From Sodiomyces alkalinus F11 (taxonomy: Eukaryota > Ascomycota > Sordariomycetes > Glomerellales > Plectosphaerellaceae), in assembly GCF_003711515.1 (NCBI RefSeq), contig NW_021167079.1:1415471-1479470 (forward strand): a stretch of 64,000 nucleotides of DNA, written 5' to 3'. The notes beneath the pieces were generated by a model that had not been told where the DNA came from, made no database searches, and worked only from the letters and a program-made list of their open reading frames with translations. The translations under genes were made by a program, and so were the position numbers. Of this stretch, positions 45,526 to 58,600 are shown one piece after another (positions within the stretch are counted from its first letter, which is position 1; every line of letters begins with the position of its first letter).

Positions 45526-45750
45526 TGTAAGGAACTAAGTGGCACTATAGATTAGCATTATAGAGGACCGGAGATACGCTCGGATCGCCGAGCGCTCGAC
45601 GAAACTAAATTACTATATTAGTATAAAGGGGGAAAAAGTCTCCTTTTTACTTCTTAAGTTAAAGTCTTAATAATATATAACTATTAAGTCCGAATAGTAT
45701 TTTCCGTTACGGTGTATCTTTTCCCTGGTATTATAGCCTATTCCTTAATA
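45526..45750 (+). repeat. Element F left LTR
   Basis: This 225-bp copy starts TGTAAGGAACTAAGTGGCAC and ends CCTTAATA, and matches 53014-53236. Conserved inner words are GATACGCTCGGATCGCCGAG and TTCCCTGGTATTATAGCC. Confidence 0.88.
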
Positions 45751-45839
45751 GGCCGAGGGACGCCTTATAGATAACTAAGTAGTTATACCCGAAGACCTTT
45801 ATACCCTTAGCTAGAAGTATATTAATACTAGACTTAAAG

Positions 45840-48300
45840 ACTAAGGAAAACATGGTAGCTACCGCGCTATAGTATTCCCTATACTATATACCGGAAGCGA
45901 AGAGGGTAAAGATACCTTAAAGGCTATAGCTAAGCCCCATAAGAAGGGCGGCCATGGGAAGAATAAAGCTAAGAATCCCACTACTGCGGTATCTATAGCT
46001 ATACCTTTAGCTGCTTTAGCTAACCGTTCCTCTTCTAAACGCTGTTAATCTACTCTATAGAGAGGTTAGATCTACCGCGTATACGCTATACCTGGCCACG
46101 ATATTAACGCCTGCTTCTATCTATTCCCGGATACGGTATACAACGATTAGATACCCTTTAAGAGCACTAAAATAACCGTCTAACGGATCCTTAAATACGA
46201 CCCCTCGCTGCGCGCGGAAGTGGAAGAACTACACGCCGTAAAGAAGGTAAAGAAAGATATAAGCCGGGACTTAGTATAGCTTAAAGAGGCGTGACTCGAC
46301 TATAGTAGCGTCCGTAGTATCCGTAGCGGTGTCTCTCACGCCGCTAGCTTTATAGCAGGAAGCGCTACTACTAGTTACCCTCTTCGAATCTCTACTATCC
46401 TTAATTCCGGCGCTACTATTTATATATTGAACGATTTTTCCTGTTTTTCTGATTTTATACCCGCTATATAGGGGGACTACGTGGTAGCCGGCAGTTTATC
46501 CCTACCTATTAAAGGTTATGGTAACGTGACCGTGAGATTAAACGGACTAATAGGAGGCCTTGACTTTAGGCTATTAAACGTCGTATACTACGAGGATTTT
46601 ACCTATAATTTAATCTCTAACTAACGCCTACGTCTTTAAGAATACTAGTGGGATTAGAAGCCACTAAATAACTATATTCGGCGTTTCGATAGATCTATAC
46701 TATACTAGCTAAGTTATTACTTCGATTAAACCGTTATTAAATATATACCCTCTAACCGATCTACGGCTGCTTTTCTAGGCTCTTCTTCTTCTACTACCCG
46801 AAAAGCTGTCTATAAATCGACGATACGATATCTAAGTATAGCAGAGGGTATCCTATAGTATCTACGGCTAGGGCACGTAGGCCCTAAACCACTTAGACAC
46901 CTAAAAGAGTAGACGTAGGGGGTTAAAATAAAGGGACTAATAATTATCGACTATAAGGCCTACGAACTTATAAAGATTAAACGGTATATTAGTAGGCGCC
47001 CTCGCACCGTTCCTGCTTATATAGGGGAGCAGTGGACGATTAATTTTATAGATTTTAACCGAATATCCGACGGGGACTCGCGGTTTATATTTTTCACCGA
47101 CTATTATAGTGCTTTTACGGCCACCTACGTTATAAAGAGTAAGCTAGTAGTAGATATCCTCGTAATAATTAAGGAATTCCTCGCTTAGATGGACCGCTAA
47201 TTAGGCTATAAGGTACGCGTTTTCGAATCTAATAACGAACTAACTTAATCCCACGATATCACCTAATTCCTGCGTAATAAGGGTATCCTTTTAGAGGTAT
47301 CTACTACGAATACTTAAGCGTAGAATAGGGGTACCGAACGCCCTGCTGCCGTGGTTATCTTAAAAGGTCGTGCAATAAATATCCACGTAAAACTACCGCC
47401 GTTTATATAGCCTAAGGCTATTTCGACGGCCGTATACATCTATAACCGGACGTCACGAAAGCAGTAAAAGGACTAGAAAACGCCCTATAAGGTCCTTTTT
47501 AAAAGGAAGCCGATTTTATTATACCTTCGAGCTTACGGCTATAAGGCGTACGCGATAATAAAGGATATCTAAAAGGCTGCTAATAAGTTATTAAATCGTA
47601 TCGCTACCTTTAAGGACGACCTCCGTTAATTATCCGAGGAGTAATTAAAAGACCTAATTAGTTAGATTAAGTAGCAGAGGGCTAGAGATTCACGGCCGTT
47701 TACAGATATATAAGCTAAGGACCCCCTCCTTTATATAACTGCTTATTTTAAATTATTAGATCCGGGGATAAACGACCCCGGATCCCCTTCCTCGATAGCT
47801 TTACCGTTAAGGTTATAGTCCGTAATACCTGGCCGTAAAGGGGTAGAGGAGGCTATCTTAAGTTAATTAGGATAAGATTTAGGTTATAAATAGTATGATT
47901 TAGCCGGTATAGCGCTTAATCACCGTCTATATCCGCCCGATCTATTACTTCCTACTCTATTAATAACCCCGCGATCGATTATAGCGCTAATAGTAGCCGT
48001 TATATTAGGAAACCGTGATACCCTTATAGTCGTAGGGTTTTAGGATAACTGTGAGGCCGTAAATACGGCTATAGCGCGAAGCATGTTAAGAAGATGTGAG
48101 AACTAAAGATGGATTGTAAGAGGAGTCGCGAGCTTAGAGAGCTCGCCTGTAGAGGTATACTAGATATACCTCGGTAGTCTCCTAACTAAGCTACTTATAA
48201 CTAAGCTAAGAAACTATAGCACTCCGTGCCGTTAATCTACGTACTGCCGAGCTAACGTATATAGCGTAGTAAATACCCTCCTCCGCGAAAGTAATTATCC
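45840..48300 (+). pseudogene. Element F copia gag-protease-integrase, truncated before RT
   Basis: Plus strand. A zinc knuckle near 46063-46110 reads YRVYAIPGHDINAC (first two Cys now Tyr). Protease near 46390-46440 reads STILNSGATIYI (DSGA...H expected). A pre-integrase zinc segment YLRLGHVGPKPLRHLKE lies at about 46860-46910. Integrase covers about 46980-47500, with FTDYYSAFTATYV, FESNNEL (former D-N-G-E-type site) and GTERPAAVVILKGRA. After 47500 a poorly conserved stretch runs to about 48300. The RT and RNase H that should follow are absent. Confidence 0.75.
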
Positions 48301-48449
48301 CGATTATATAAGTAAGCTCGGCTATGAAAAAGGGGATAAAGGTATAGCGAAAACTATAGGCCGGAGCGAAAACGAAAGAGAAAAACTCTCGGTAGCTTTT
48401 ATCCGGGGTAGCGAGAGCGTGGTTACCTTTAGTCTAAGTTATAGACCTA

Positions 48450-50400
48450 ATCAGGTATAGTTTACGTTAACGGCTTATTCTAAGGAATACCTATCTAAGT
48501 AGGTATATTTACTTAAGCTTATTTCTGTGCGTTTATTGCCTGCTTCGTCGGGTTTATCGGGGTTATCTATAGCTGCACTGGCTAGTACTATTTCTAAGTG
48601 CCTAGAGGAACCTATTTCTATACCGACGACGGGGTGGTTTTCTGGTATAGTTTAAGATATTATAGGATCGTATTAATATCGCGCCTAATATCTGCGATCT
48701 AGTTATCTATAACTGCTTCGTTTTATCCTAGGGTTTTAATATCGTTAATCACTATTTAGATATTATCTTCTATGCTTTAGATCTTACCTATTAGAGTCTG
48801 TATATATTTGCCTAGTATCTTTATCATGTTCTTAACTTTATCGCCGAAGTTTGTGAAATCTCCGAGTATTATAGCCTCCTAGTTATCGATTCGCTTCCTA
48901 AGCTGCCTATATTAGTCCTCTATCTTCCTGTCGAGTATATATAGTTCGGCCTTTATCGCCTATGGATACGTGTCGGTAGCGCTCTAGATTATCTTCTGCT
49001 TCTTACCGGGCCGGGTATTTATAAAATCGACCGATTCGCTTAGAGATACTAGTCCTTTACGATACTTATTAGCGATACCGTCTTATTTCTAGTTTATAAC
49101 GTCCTTAATAATACTATCTTAATTTAGAGTGTTAAGCTAGTTTAGCCCGATAACGACGTTATCCTTTAGAGCGAGAGTAATAATATAATACTTAATATAT
49201 TTATCTTTTACGGCCGCCTTTGCTTTTAGCCTGTCTGTTAGATCCGTGGGATCGAAAATCATTAATAATAGTACGTTATCGACCCTGGCTTTTAGGTGCT
49301 AGTCCACTATACCGCCGGATCCGGCGACTGCACACGCTTAGTCTATAAATATTTATCGGATTATACTTTCGTCTTATACGCTTACCGCGATTCGTCCTGA
49401 TATACTCTGGGTACCTAATAGTCTAGCGGTAGTAGTGTTATTAATCTATCTAGTTCCTGTCTTAGTGAATATAGGAAAGAATAGCGTTTATATAGCTATT
49501 ACTATATACGTTTTTTAGGCTTCGGATACTAGACCTGTTTACCCTTAGTTTACTGCTACGCGGTGACTATCTGCGTGTTTATTTACTAGGGTGCCTGGTG
49601 TATAGATACGGGCGTTTAGTTAGTTTCTGGTATGGCCTATAGCTAAGGCGTATTTATTACGGTTATCCCTTTACTCGGCCTAAAATTGTTATTTCTATAT
49701 ATCGTCCTTACCGGATCGTTTATAGCGTAACTCTTTATATCTATCCTCTATTTCCTATTAGGATCTAGATCCTTTTCCTTTTATTCCGTCGTGTAATATA
49801 TAGGATCCTCCTAATACCTAAACCTTACGGTTTCTGCCAGTGCCCTATTATATATTTCCAAACTACTCTTATCGTCTAGTAAGAATCTGCTATTCTTTAT
49901 TCGTCTAACGATTACCGTCCACTCCTCGTTCTATTCCTTCGTCTTACGTGTTATTCCCTTTATCTATATATAGTACGCCGTAGCCTATACTTCCCAGACC
50001 TATAGGCTAGCTTACGCTTTTTTAATATCTTTATATAAATTTCCTATTTTTACTGGGTTATCACCCTTAATTACTATCTAAGCCGGGTAGTATACAGCTA
50101 TAGCCTTTCGCTCCTATACTAAACTACGCTATTCTGCCGAGAGGAATAGTATAAGATCGTGGTGCTACTTATAGGCTCGGAATTCTTTATATAGATATCT
50201 GGCGACGTCTTAGTATATTTTAATGTATTGCTGTCCTTTTAAGTAGATGAAAATACGGTCGGATAGTTCTAGGGACTTTATATTATTAGTTTATGCTCTA
50301 TTTACTGCTAGTCGTTTATATAAGTGTCGAATATACGCTAAACTTTGCTAGCGGTCCTCCTGCTTATTATATAGATATCTGCTGCTCTCCTTAGTAGTCC
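48450..50400 (-). pseudogene. Long minus-strand frame of about 650 codons, gag/protease-like or accessory, unknown
   Basis: One frame can be followed on the minus strand through TAG/TAA only. The first part has KGQQYIKIY, ARYLYKEFRAYK, KAIAVYYPA and NEEWTVIVRRIKNSRFLLDD. The middle has ACAVAGSGGIVD and DNVVIGLN-stop-LNTLN, which may be a worn retropepsin (active site, then the IGLxWL end). The last 150 codons are strongly coiled-coil-like (AIKAELYILDRKIED-stop-YRQLRKRID, KVKNMIKILGKYIQTLIGKI). It sits downstream of the gypsy integrase at 51000-53013 in the same direction. It may be gag-PR of a second gypsy copy in tandem, or an extra gene. Confidence 0.4.
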
Positions 50401-50945
50401 TGGGAAATATAGAGGTGCTAATTAGAGTTCTATAGTAAAATAAGAGTAAGGGAAATACTGAGAATAAAAAGATATCGGGATTACCGAAAGAAAGGTAGTG
50501 TAAGTGATAAAGGGAGGTTTACGTAAAGAAATAACTCCCTGTATAAAAAAAGAATAAGTCGTGTAACCGTGTTTAAAGAGAAATTTTATCGGTAGGTTAT
50601 TTACCGTGGCGTAGTTCTGGCTAAAGGTAAGGTTATTTCCGGGAGACGTAAGGGTATACCCTATCCGTAGTAAGGGCGTGTATTCCGGAAATAGTAGTAG
50701 GGCGAAAAGTGGTCCTTCCGTCTTTTCCGAACGTTAGCTAAGAGCGGCTATACTTTTTTACCTTTATTATTTAGCTATAGGTGCGTGGCGTGAACTTCGG
50801 TATATTCCTTATTATCCGTTCGACGTCCGTGTAGTAACCTGACTTCGACTAGAGTTTGAAATTTTTATTTCGCTTTCCGCGCGATCTTATCTTCTATAGT
50901 GTCGGTGTTTATCGCTTTAGGAAATGGCTCGGCTATTATAACGGG
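50401..50945. other. Gap between gypsy chromodomain and the downstream frame in F
   Basis: I see no frame in these 545 bases. If the frame at 48450-50400 is a gag, an LTR shared by two tandem gypsy fragments should lie here, but no second copy is present to prove it. Minus-strand purine-rich CGCGGAAAGCGAAATAAAAA at about 50861-50880 could be a polypurine tract. Confidence 0.3.
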
Positions 50946-53013
50946 ATCTCTGCGTTCGAATATATATACTAGGTCGTTTACGTTTTCTATTAGTAAGTGT
51001 CGTGGATACTATTTATCGTACTAGGTTAGCTAGCCCTTCTATTTAACTAGGTATTCGACTATTAGCCTGCCTCCGAATCTAACTATACGCCTACGTTATA
51101 GTTTTTCGATCTTAAAAGACTGCTATTATCCGTCATCGCCATCCACGATTATAGGTCTTAGTTTTATCTTTTCCCTACGAAAAGGGTTATCCGTAGATAC
51201 TAGAACTAATTACGCGACGGATATAACCCTATAAATCTTTTAGAATCTGGGAAAATCCAGTTCGTATACGAGGGGATTAATAACCTTAACGATACTAAAA
51301 GGTCCGACTCGCTATTATAACTATTTTCTAGCGTTTTTCGCTTATCCTAGTAGTTTATATTCTCTATATAGGCGGAGATACACTATTTTATTTTTCTGGA
51401 AAGTGTAAGCACGTTTTATAGTATCGTATCGTCGTTTTATTTCGGTTATCGCAATAACTGCTAAATACTCGGCTTTCTGATAATATAAGTTCCGGATATA
51501 GTTATTCTATTCGCGATGGAAAGGTTAGGGTAGTCTAGTGCCCGCGGTGATATCTGCGATAGACTATAGGTGAAATCCGTATAGGAACTCGTTCGGTGAT
51601 ATCTTAAGGGTTATAGAGTAAGCCTGGTTAAGTGTATACTATAGGGCTAGTAAAACGTCTAGCTAGGAAATATCGCTGGTTAAGATATAATATCGAATAA
51701 CGATTTCGACTTATTAGTTCTTTTACTTAGAGGATCCGTTTATTTATAAATACTAAGCGGTAGAAACTACTAGTTTTACTCCGAGGGCCTTAAATAATTC
51801 CTACTAAAATTCGGATAGAAACTTTACGTCCCTATTAGAGATAATCTTAGTCGGGAGACCCTAGTCTATTAGTATAAGTATACGTAAAAAGACCTCGGCC
51901 TGTTCCTTAGCTATATATATTAAATACCCCGGGATTAGTAGCGTTCGTTTACTAGTCTTATAAGTGACTATAAGAAGTATATCGAACTTATCTATAGGTT
52001 TTGTCTTTACTCTTTAAAAGGAGTATATATAATCGGTGGGGGGAAGTCCGACGATAAAGTTAATTATAATTATAGTAAAAGGCAGGGATAGGTATTTAAT
52101 AGGTTATAACTCGCCTAGCGGTTTTTATCGGTCCGTGGCATTCTTAAGATATACCGGGTAGTGTCTCGCCTATTCTGTTACTACGTGGACCTTTCCTTAA
52201 AAACTAAAAGCGTCTAAAGCGTGTATTATACGTCGGGCCCCGAAGTAATAGTTATTATCGTGAATTATTTATAGCACCTTAGGGATTAGGATTGCCGGAA
52301 CCACTAGTCGTGTCTTATTAGCTTCTCCGACTATATAGAATAGGCCGTCCTGGCAGAGTATAGGTGGGGTCTTTTTATACCGTCCGCTTATATTCCTGAC
52401 GCTAGATTTCTGTGTGGATAAATATGCTATTATAGTCTTATACTTTGGATCCTCCTAGTATGCCCGGATAAAGTCCCGTTTTAAATCTTCGGGTATCTTA
52501 TAGTTAATTAATATATATATTAGGCTATAATCGGCGTCCGTGGCGTTAAGAGCGTGATTATAGTCTATCCAGATATCGTCTAGCTCGCTTATATAGGGTG
52601 GTTTAGCCTTATTAACGCGTTTGACTTTCTTAGTGCCTATTAAAGCCTACGAATCCGTGTTATCTGCTATCGGAAGTCTGGAGAGAGCGTCTAGGATAAT
52701 ATTCTATCTGCCTAGAATATAGCGAACGTTAAGACGGAATTAACTAAGGAATATAGAGATAGCGACTAGACGTGGATTTATCTTATTCACGTTAGTTATC
52801 TTTAACGACTTCTATTCGACTACTCCTTTAGTTAATTAATAGTCTATTAGAACGACGACAGGATATCGATATAATTAGAGGTATATACGAAGGGTCTTAT
52901 AGGCCTATACAAGTACGGCGACTTCTAGTTTTATAGCTTTATAACGGCGTTCCGTAGCGGTTAGCTTTCTAGATAAAAATATAACGGGTTAAAGAGAGTG
53001 CGCTAGGATTTTA
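50946..53013 (-). pseudogene. pol: Element F gypsy pol 3' half: RNase H-integrase-chromodomain-like
   Basis: Minus strand. RNase H (53013 to about 52650) shows SRKLTATERRYKAIKLE and NIILDALSRLP, but its start and all of RT are missing at the right LTR of F. Integrase (about 52300-51550) reads LILIDWGLPTKIISNRDVKFLSEF, ALGVKLVVSTA and LVALQYTLNQAYS-like segments with SPNEFLYGFHL. A chromodomain-like end lies at about 51100-50955 (RLIVEYLVK-stop-KG, then YPRHLLIENVNDLVYIF). All stops are TAG/TAA. Confidence 0.75.
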
Positions 53014-53236
53014 TATAAGAAACTAAGTGGCACGGTGGATTAGCACTGTGTATAATCGGGGATACGCTCGGATCGCCGAGTACTCGGCGAGACTAAATTA
53101 CTATATTAGCGTAAAGGGGGAAAAGTCCCCTTTTCCTCCTTAAGTTAAAGTCTTAATAATATATGACTGTTAAGTCCGAATAGTATTATCCGTTACGGTG
53201 TATCTTTTCCCTGGTATTATAGCCTATTCCTTGATA
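53014..53236 (+). repeat. Element F right LTR
   Basis: It is the partner of 45526-45750, starting TATAAGAAAC and ending CCTTGATA. No polypurine tract is evident before it; the preceding bases are gypsy RNase H. Confidence 0.88.
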
Positions 53237-53238
53237 AA

Positions 53239-54620
53239 TTCTTTAACTTCTATACCTATAAGGTTACCGGGCCGAAGATACTATTAAAGCGGACTTTACA
53301 AAGCACTGCCAACGCCGAGCGGGCGGATACGGGCGTGTAATAAGAAGAGCCTATTCGAGGTATTGAAGAGCGTTAGGACTAATAGGATAATAATAATAAT
53401 ACGGCCTCGGTATCGTCCCTTAGTTCGGTGTGAACGCGGACGTTATCCGTGGATAGTCGTCCATGGAGACTCGATATTAAATAAGCGAGGAGCGCTAAAT
53501 AGTCAGCGAGCTACGCGTCTTCCTACTATATAGGGCAACCATCCCCGATAACTACTAAGAACCTATTCGCCCTACTAACGCGTTAGGTATAGTAGTAATA
53601 AGAGTTTAATTAGTAGATATAAAGGCAGAACGAAGCTATCCTATAAAGGCTTATCGAATACCCGGCGATAAAGCGCGAATACAAGAAGCCACCGGTTTAT
53701 AACTATAAGACGCTAGGAGAGAACACGACTGTTACTAAGATTAACGATTAGGTATCCGCGGTTAAGGCCGGGAACCGTTTTCGGGCAGAGGCCCCCGTAC
53801 TCTAGCTAATTAAATAGGCTTTAACTAAGCTAGAACGCTCTTACTAGATATTATAGCGGAGCTACGAATAGAAGCTCTTATCGCCTATATAGGACGATTT
53901 TAAGGCGTTCGTTCGGCGAGAATACCTATCTCGCGACTTATAGCACTTCTACTACCGGGAGGAGCTATATAAGTTACGTATTATCGGCGAGATAACGCCG
54001 ATAAAGTTATTCGAATAATAGAATAACTACTATCGCCTATTAGGGCAAAAGACGTATAGTAGCGAAGAGCGTGCGTATAACTATTTTCGACGACTACTTA
54101 TACGGTTCCGCGATAAGCTTTGCGAATAACGGGTTAAGCTTAAAAAGGCTTATATAGTAGCGTAGGAGGCATAGTTACTTTAGGAGACGTGCTCCCCGAA
54201 TAATAGGTCCGATAGCCGGAAGAGGTCCTACTCTTACTATTAGAAGGATAACCCGTCGTAGAGGGGATAGTATCCGTCCGCTAAACGGTTATAAAGCACT
54301 TTAAAGGGGTAGTAATAAGCGATAAAATCTTTATCGTCGATAACTACGCCTAACGCCTAAAAGACTTTTAGGTTAGATAAACCCTTTAATAAGGAGTACT
54401 ATAACTATAGTCAAAAGGGATACCGGTCTAAGGATTATTATAGTAAAGACTGTAAAGACGGCGGTAAGGGCTTAGCGAAGAAAAGCGCTAATATAAGTAA
54501 TATTTAGGCCTAAGGGAATTTAGCCCTTAACGACGATATATGGATTACTAAGATTCTTAGTAGCCCGGGAAACGGATCGGTATAGTGTAAGGGGTAAGTA
54601 TTACGTCCGTAAAAGCCCCG
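53239..54620 (+). pseudogene. gag: Element G gag
   Basis: The plus-strand frame starts inside the coding region at the right LTR of F: KFFNFYTYKVTGPKILLKRT, an Asn/Ser-rich linker, then the capsid part shared with B (KREYKKPPVYNYKTLGENTTV, FRAEAPVL, RREYLSRDL). The zinc knuckle at about 54394-54441 reads YYNYSQKGYRSKDYY with all four ligands changed to Tyr. The true start lies left of F or was lost. Confidence 0.75.
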
Positions 54621-57600
54621 AAATAGGTCCTAGTTAGTAAAGTCGCGCGAGGAGTAGCGTATATTATCCGAGAAGGGCGCGAGGTTAAGCTTAGTATCGA
54701 CCTCGATATAGGTATATAAGTTGATATTATTAGCCCGATACTAGTAGAACGGTTAAAGTTATAGCCGTTAGATGGAATCTAGGCCCTGGCTCTAAAAAGC
54801 TTTAATAGCTAAGCGGCGAGTAGTCGCGGAGTATACGGCTTAGTTTTCTATTTAGTGGACTCTAAAAGGATGCCTCGACTCTTAAAGAGAGTGTTTATTT
54901 ATATAGACCGGCCGAAAGGGTTAGGTTACTTACTATTATCGAATAATAGTATAGGTTAAGAGAGTATCCTAATCGATACGGCTAGCCGAATATTTAGCTT
55001 TAGATCGCTCTTTATCGCGGAACCCGAGGCCTAGGCCCGGGAGGTAGTAGAGTAAAGGGCGAAGGCATATATTATATACGTTACTATAGCTACCGCTATC
55101 ACGGGTAGCACCCTGGATATAACGATTCTATTAGTGGACGACGATAAACCACGGCCTAAAGGCGTGCGTTTACCTTCTAGTCTACGATAGTTCGAGGATA
55201 TATTTTCGGAAGAAGCAGTAAAGGAACCACCTCTATTAAAGGACGCAGAATATTCTATTAACCTATAAAAGGGGAAGGAGCCTCTATTTAGGCCTTTATA
55301 CCCGCTATCGCCTATATAGCTTAAGGAGCTAAAAAAGTATATCGCCGAAGGTATAGTAAGTAGTCGTATTTAGAAATCGATTACCCTAACGGGGTTATTA
55401 GTCCTGTTTATACCGAAAAAGGATAATAGCCTCTACCTATATATTAACTATTATAGGCTAAACGCTATTATAATTAAGAACCGGTACCTACTCCTACTAA
55501 TTAGGGAACTACTAGATCGCCTCTCGGGCGCCTAGTACTTTTTAAAGGTCGATATCCGAGACGCCTATTATAGGATCCGGATTAAGAAAGAGGACCGCTA
55601 GAAAACTATATTTAGAACACGGTATAGACACTTTAAGTATACGGTTATACCGTTTAGGTTAACGAACGCGCCCGCGACGTTTTAGGCGTATATTTACCGA
55701 GTACTCGCCGGTTTACTTAATATCTACTATATCGTATACCTTGACGATATCCTAATTTACTCCTATACTAAGGAGGAATACACGAAGCACCTATAATAGG
55801 TCCTTAAAAGGTTATAGCGTTATTAATTATATATTAAACTATCGAAGTGCGAATTTTATAGGGACTAAGTAGATTTCTTAGGGTTTATAGTAAGCCGTAA
55901 GGGTATTACGATAGACCTAAAGAGGGTATAAGCGGTAGCCGACTAGCCGGCGCTAGAATCTTTTAAGGATATATAAGTCTTCCTAGTATTCGCGAATTTC
56001 TATAGGAGATTTATCGAGGAGTACTTAAAGGTTATAATACCCCTGTCCGCGCTGCTAAAGGGTAATAAGGCCGGCGTGAAGAAAGGGCTGTTCTATTTTC
56101 GGCCGGAGGCTCGAGAAGCTTTTAAAAGACTAAAGGTTACTTTTAGCTTAGCGCCTAGTCTATGCTATTAGAACCCTATACTGGATTCTAGAGTTGAGAT
56201 AGACGCGTTAGATAAAGTAGTATCCGGAATTTTAAGTTAGAAGCACGACTTATAATAGCGATTAATCGTCTATTATTCGCGGAAACTCACCGATACGCAA
56301 TAATAGTAGGCTATAGGATAATAGGAGTTATTAGCTATTATAGAAAGCTTAAAGTACTAAAGATATTACCTTAAAGGTATAGGACAGGCGTTTATAGTCG
56401 TAACGGACTATAAAGCCTTAAAGGGCGTGCTATAGGCGTTAGCGTAAGACTTTCGCGGAAAGCTCGCTAAATAGGTGTATCGGCTTATATCTTTTGATTT
56501 CGAAGTATAGTATCGCCCGGGAAAAAGAAACCCGGCGGATAGTCTATCTAGGAGGCTAGACTATATAGGGGGAAAATATCCTATAGCGATATCCTCCCTA
56601 CCCTCTTTAGTAAGCTAAGTCTAATTAATAATATATAGGCGAGTATTCGCCGATAGATCGTATAAATCCACGGTACCCTAAAAAAGGCGGTTCTTTTCAT
56701 ATATATATAGGCCGCTAGGAGGTTACTTTAGGAGAAGGACCTTAGACCTAAGAGATAACGGGTCGCTCCGCTAAGCGAAGATATCGTATAGCTAAGCTCT
56801 AGAGTAAGGCGATAAGGGTAATCGCCACCTTTAAGCCTAGAAGACGGTACCTCGCGTGTTATCGTTATAGTAATTATATAGGCTAAGAAAACCCGCGGTG
56901 ATAATATAATAGCCCGGCGGGCCTTTACTGATTATACGCCGGAGGAGGAGACTAAGGCTAGGGTTACTATAATCCCGGATTAGTATATCCTACGCTCTAT
57001 AGTACGGGAGCTTATTAGGGGTAAAATAGTAAATCGTCTTACGTTTAGCGAAGAGTTTAAGTGGTTAGTTAGAGGGCTATAGACTACTAACGCTAACTAT
57101 ATATCTTTAGCGGCGAATATTCGATAAGAGACCGGAAAGAGAGCGGGGTACTCTCTCGATAAAAACGGTATACTACGTTATAGGGGAAGACTAATAATCC
57201 CCGAGGAGGCGGTAATTCGGAAGGAGATTCTACGCTAACACTATAATAACCCCTATACGGGGTATATAAGTACGAATAAAATATTAAAGCTAGTATCGAG
57301 GAAATTTTATTAGGTTAACCTAGAGTACGACGTTCGCGAATACATTGCCGTATACTCGGCTTATTAAGGCGCTTAGGTACTAAGGTATAAACGGTACGGA
57401 TAACTATAATCGCTGCTATTACCGTTATACTCGTTTTAAGAGATCGTTATAGACTTTATTACGGGTTTCCTACCCGCGAAGGGCAGGGACGGTTAAACCT
57501 ATAACGCTATACTAATAATCGTCGACCGCCTAATAAAGTACGCACTTTTCGTACTAACCTATAAGACACTTATAGCACCCTAGTTAGCTACTATCCTCTA

Positions 57601-58600
57601 TAGCGAGGTTAAATATTATTTCGGGAGCCTAAAGGGAATTATAAACGATAGGGATAAGCTTATTATAAGTCGGTTTTAGGAGGAGTTCTGCCACGAAAGG
57701 GCGATTACTCGCCGACTATCCACTACGTTCTACCCTTAAACGGATAGGTAGACCGAACGGATATACTAGACGCTACTTAAGTTTCTAAGGATAATAGGAG
57801 CGGAGGCCGCCGAGTATTAGCCGATCTAGTTATAAGAGGCTAAGTTTATATATAATAATAGCCTGTATAGCTCTATTAGGGTATCCTTATATAAGGCACT
57901 CTACGAGTATTACCCGAGGATAGTAGAGTCCGTTAAACCTAGAGACGATACCACGGTATAAGGCGTTAGAGAACGCGTCGAACGGCAGCGGATATCCGCT
58001 AACGGGTCCGCGCCTATTAGGAGGCGGCGGTTAAGACTTAGGCTAAGTATTATAATAAGAGGTATAAGCCTCGGAGTTTCGAAAAGGGAGAATTCGTAGG
58101 GCTCGCTACTATTAATTTTTTATTTAAGTCCGGCTTAAAACTCATGCCGCGGTATATCCGGGTAAAGGTTTTAGAGTGGATTAACGAGCTAGCGTATAGG
58201 GTTCGCCTACTACTATAGTACTCGAGGATATATAATATATTTTCGGTATCGCTATTAGAACTATAGAGAGACGGGCTTATAGCCGAAGGTTTAGCGATCG
58301 ACCTACTACCGTTTACGGAGGAGTAGGACGAGTGGAAAGTCGAGGATATTGTGGCTTATAAGGAGGAATAAGGATAAAAGTTCTACCTTATAAAATGGGC
58401 GGGCTAGCCGGTGGAGTATAATACCTAGGAGCCCGAGGATTACTTAGGAAACGCTCCGGCTATCGTGAAGCGATACTAGAAGTAAAAGAAATATATATAT
58501 ATAAAGTAGGATAACTATTAGCGCCGAATAGCTGGTATATAATTAGAAAATATTAGAAGAATCGATACTATCTTATATAGCGGAATAGTATATAAGGTAA
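54621..58600 (+). pseudogene. pol: Element G pol: protease-RT-RNase H-integrase-chromodomain
   Basis: Plus strand. Protease near 54692-54760 reads SIDLDIGI, then VDIISPILVERLKL (DTG now DIG). RT (about 55330-55860) has NYYRLNAIIIKNRYLLLLI and an intact YLDDILIYS near 55738. RNase H (about 56100-56560) ends YRPGKRNPADSLSRRLDYIGG. Integrase (57200-58200) shows the IDFITGFLPAKG start, LIIVDRLIKYALFVL and IINDRDKLI. The chromodomain (58340-58480) reads VEDIVAYKEE, KFYLIKWAG, VEYNT-stop-EPEDYLGNAPAIVKRY. It is broken by many TAG/TAA, but no large indel is visible. Confidence 0.9.

Larger units (their letters stand above)
45526..53236. mobile_element. Composite element F: copia LTRs around a copia half and gypsy fragments
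   Basis: Matching LTRs lie at 45526-45750 and 53014-53236 in direct orientation. Between them a plus-strand copia gag-protease-integrase runs to about 48300, but no copia RT or RNase H follows. Instead there are minus-strand gypsy sequences up to 53013, where gypsy RNase H stops abruptly at the right LTR. The 5 bases outside the LTRs (GGTAG and AATTC) do not match, so a single clean insertion is unlikely; recombination or rearrangement is suggested. It interrupts the 5' part of element G. Confidence 0.6.
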
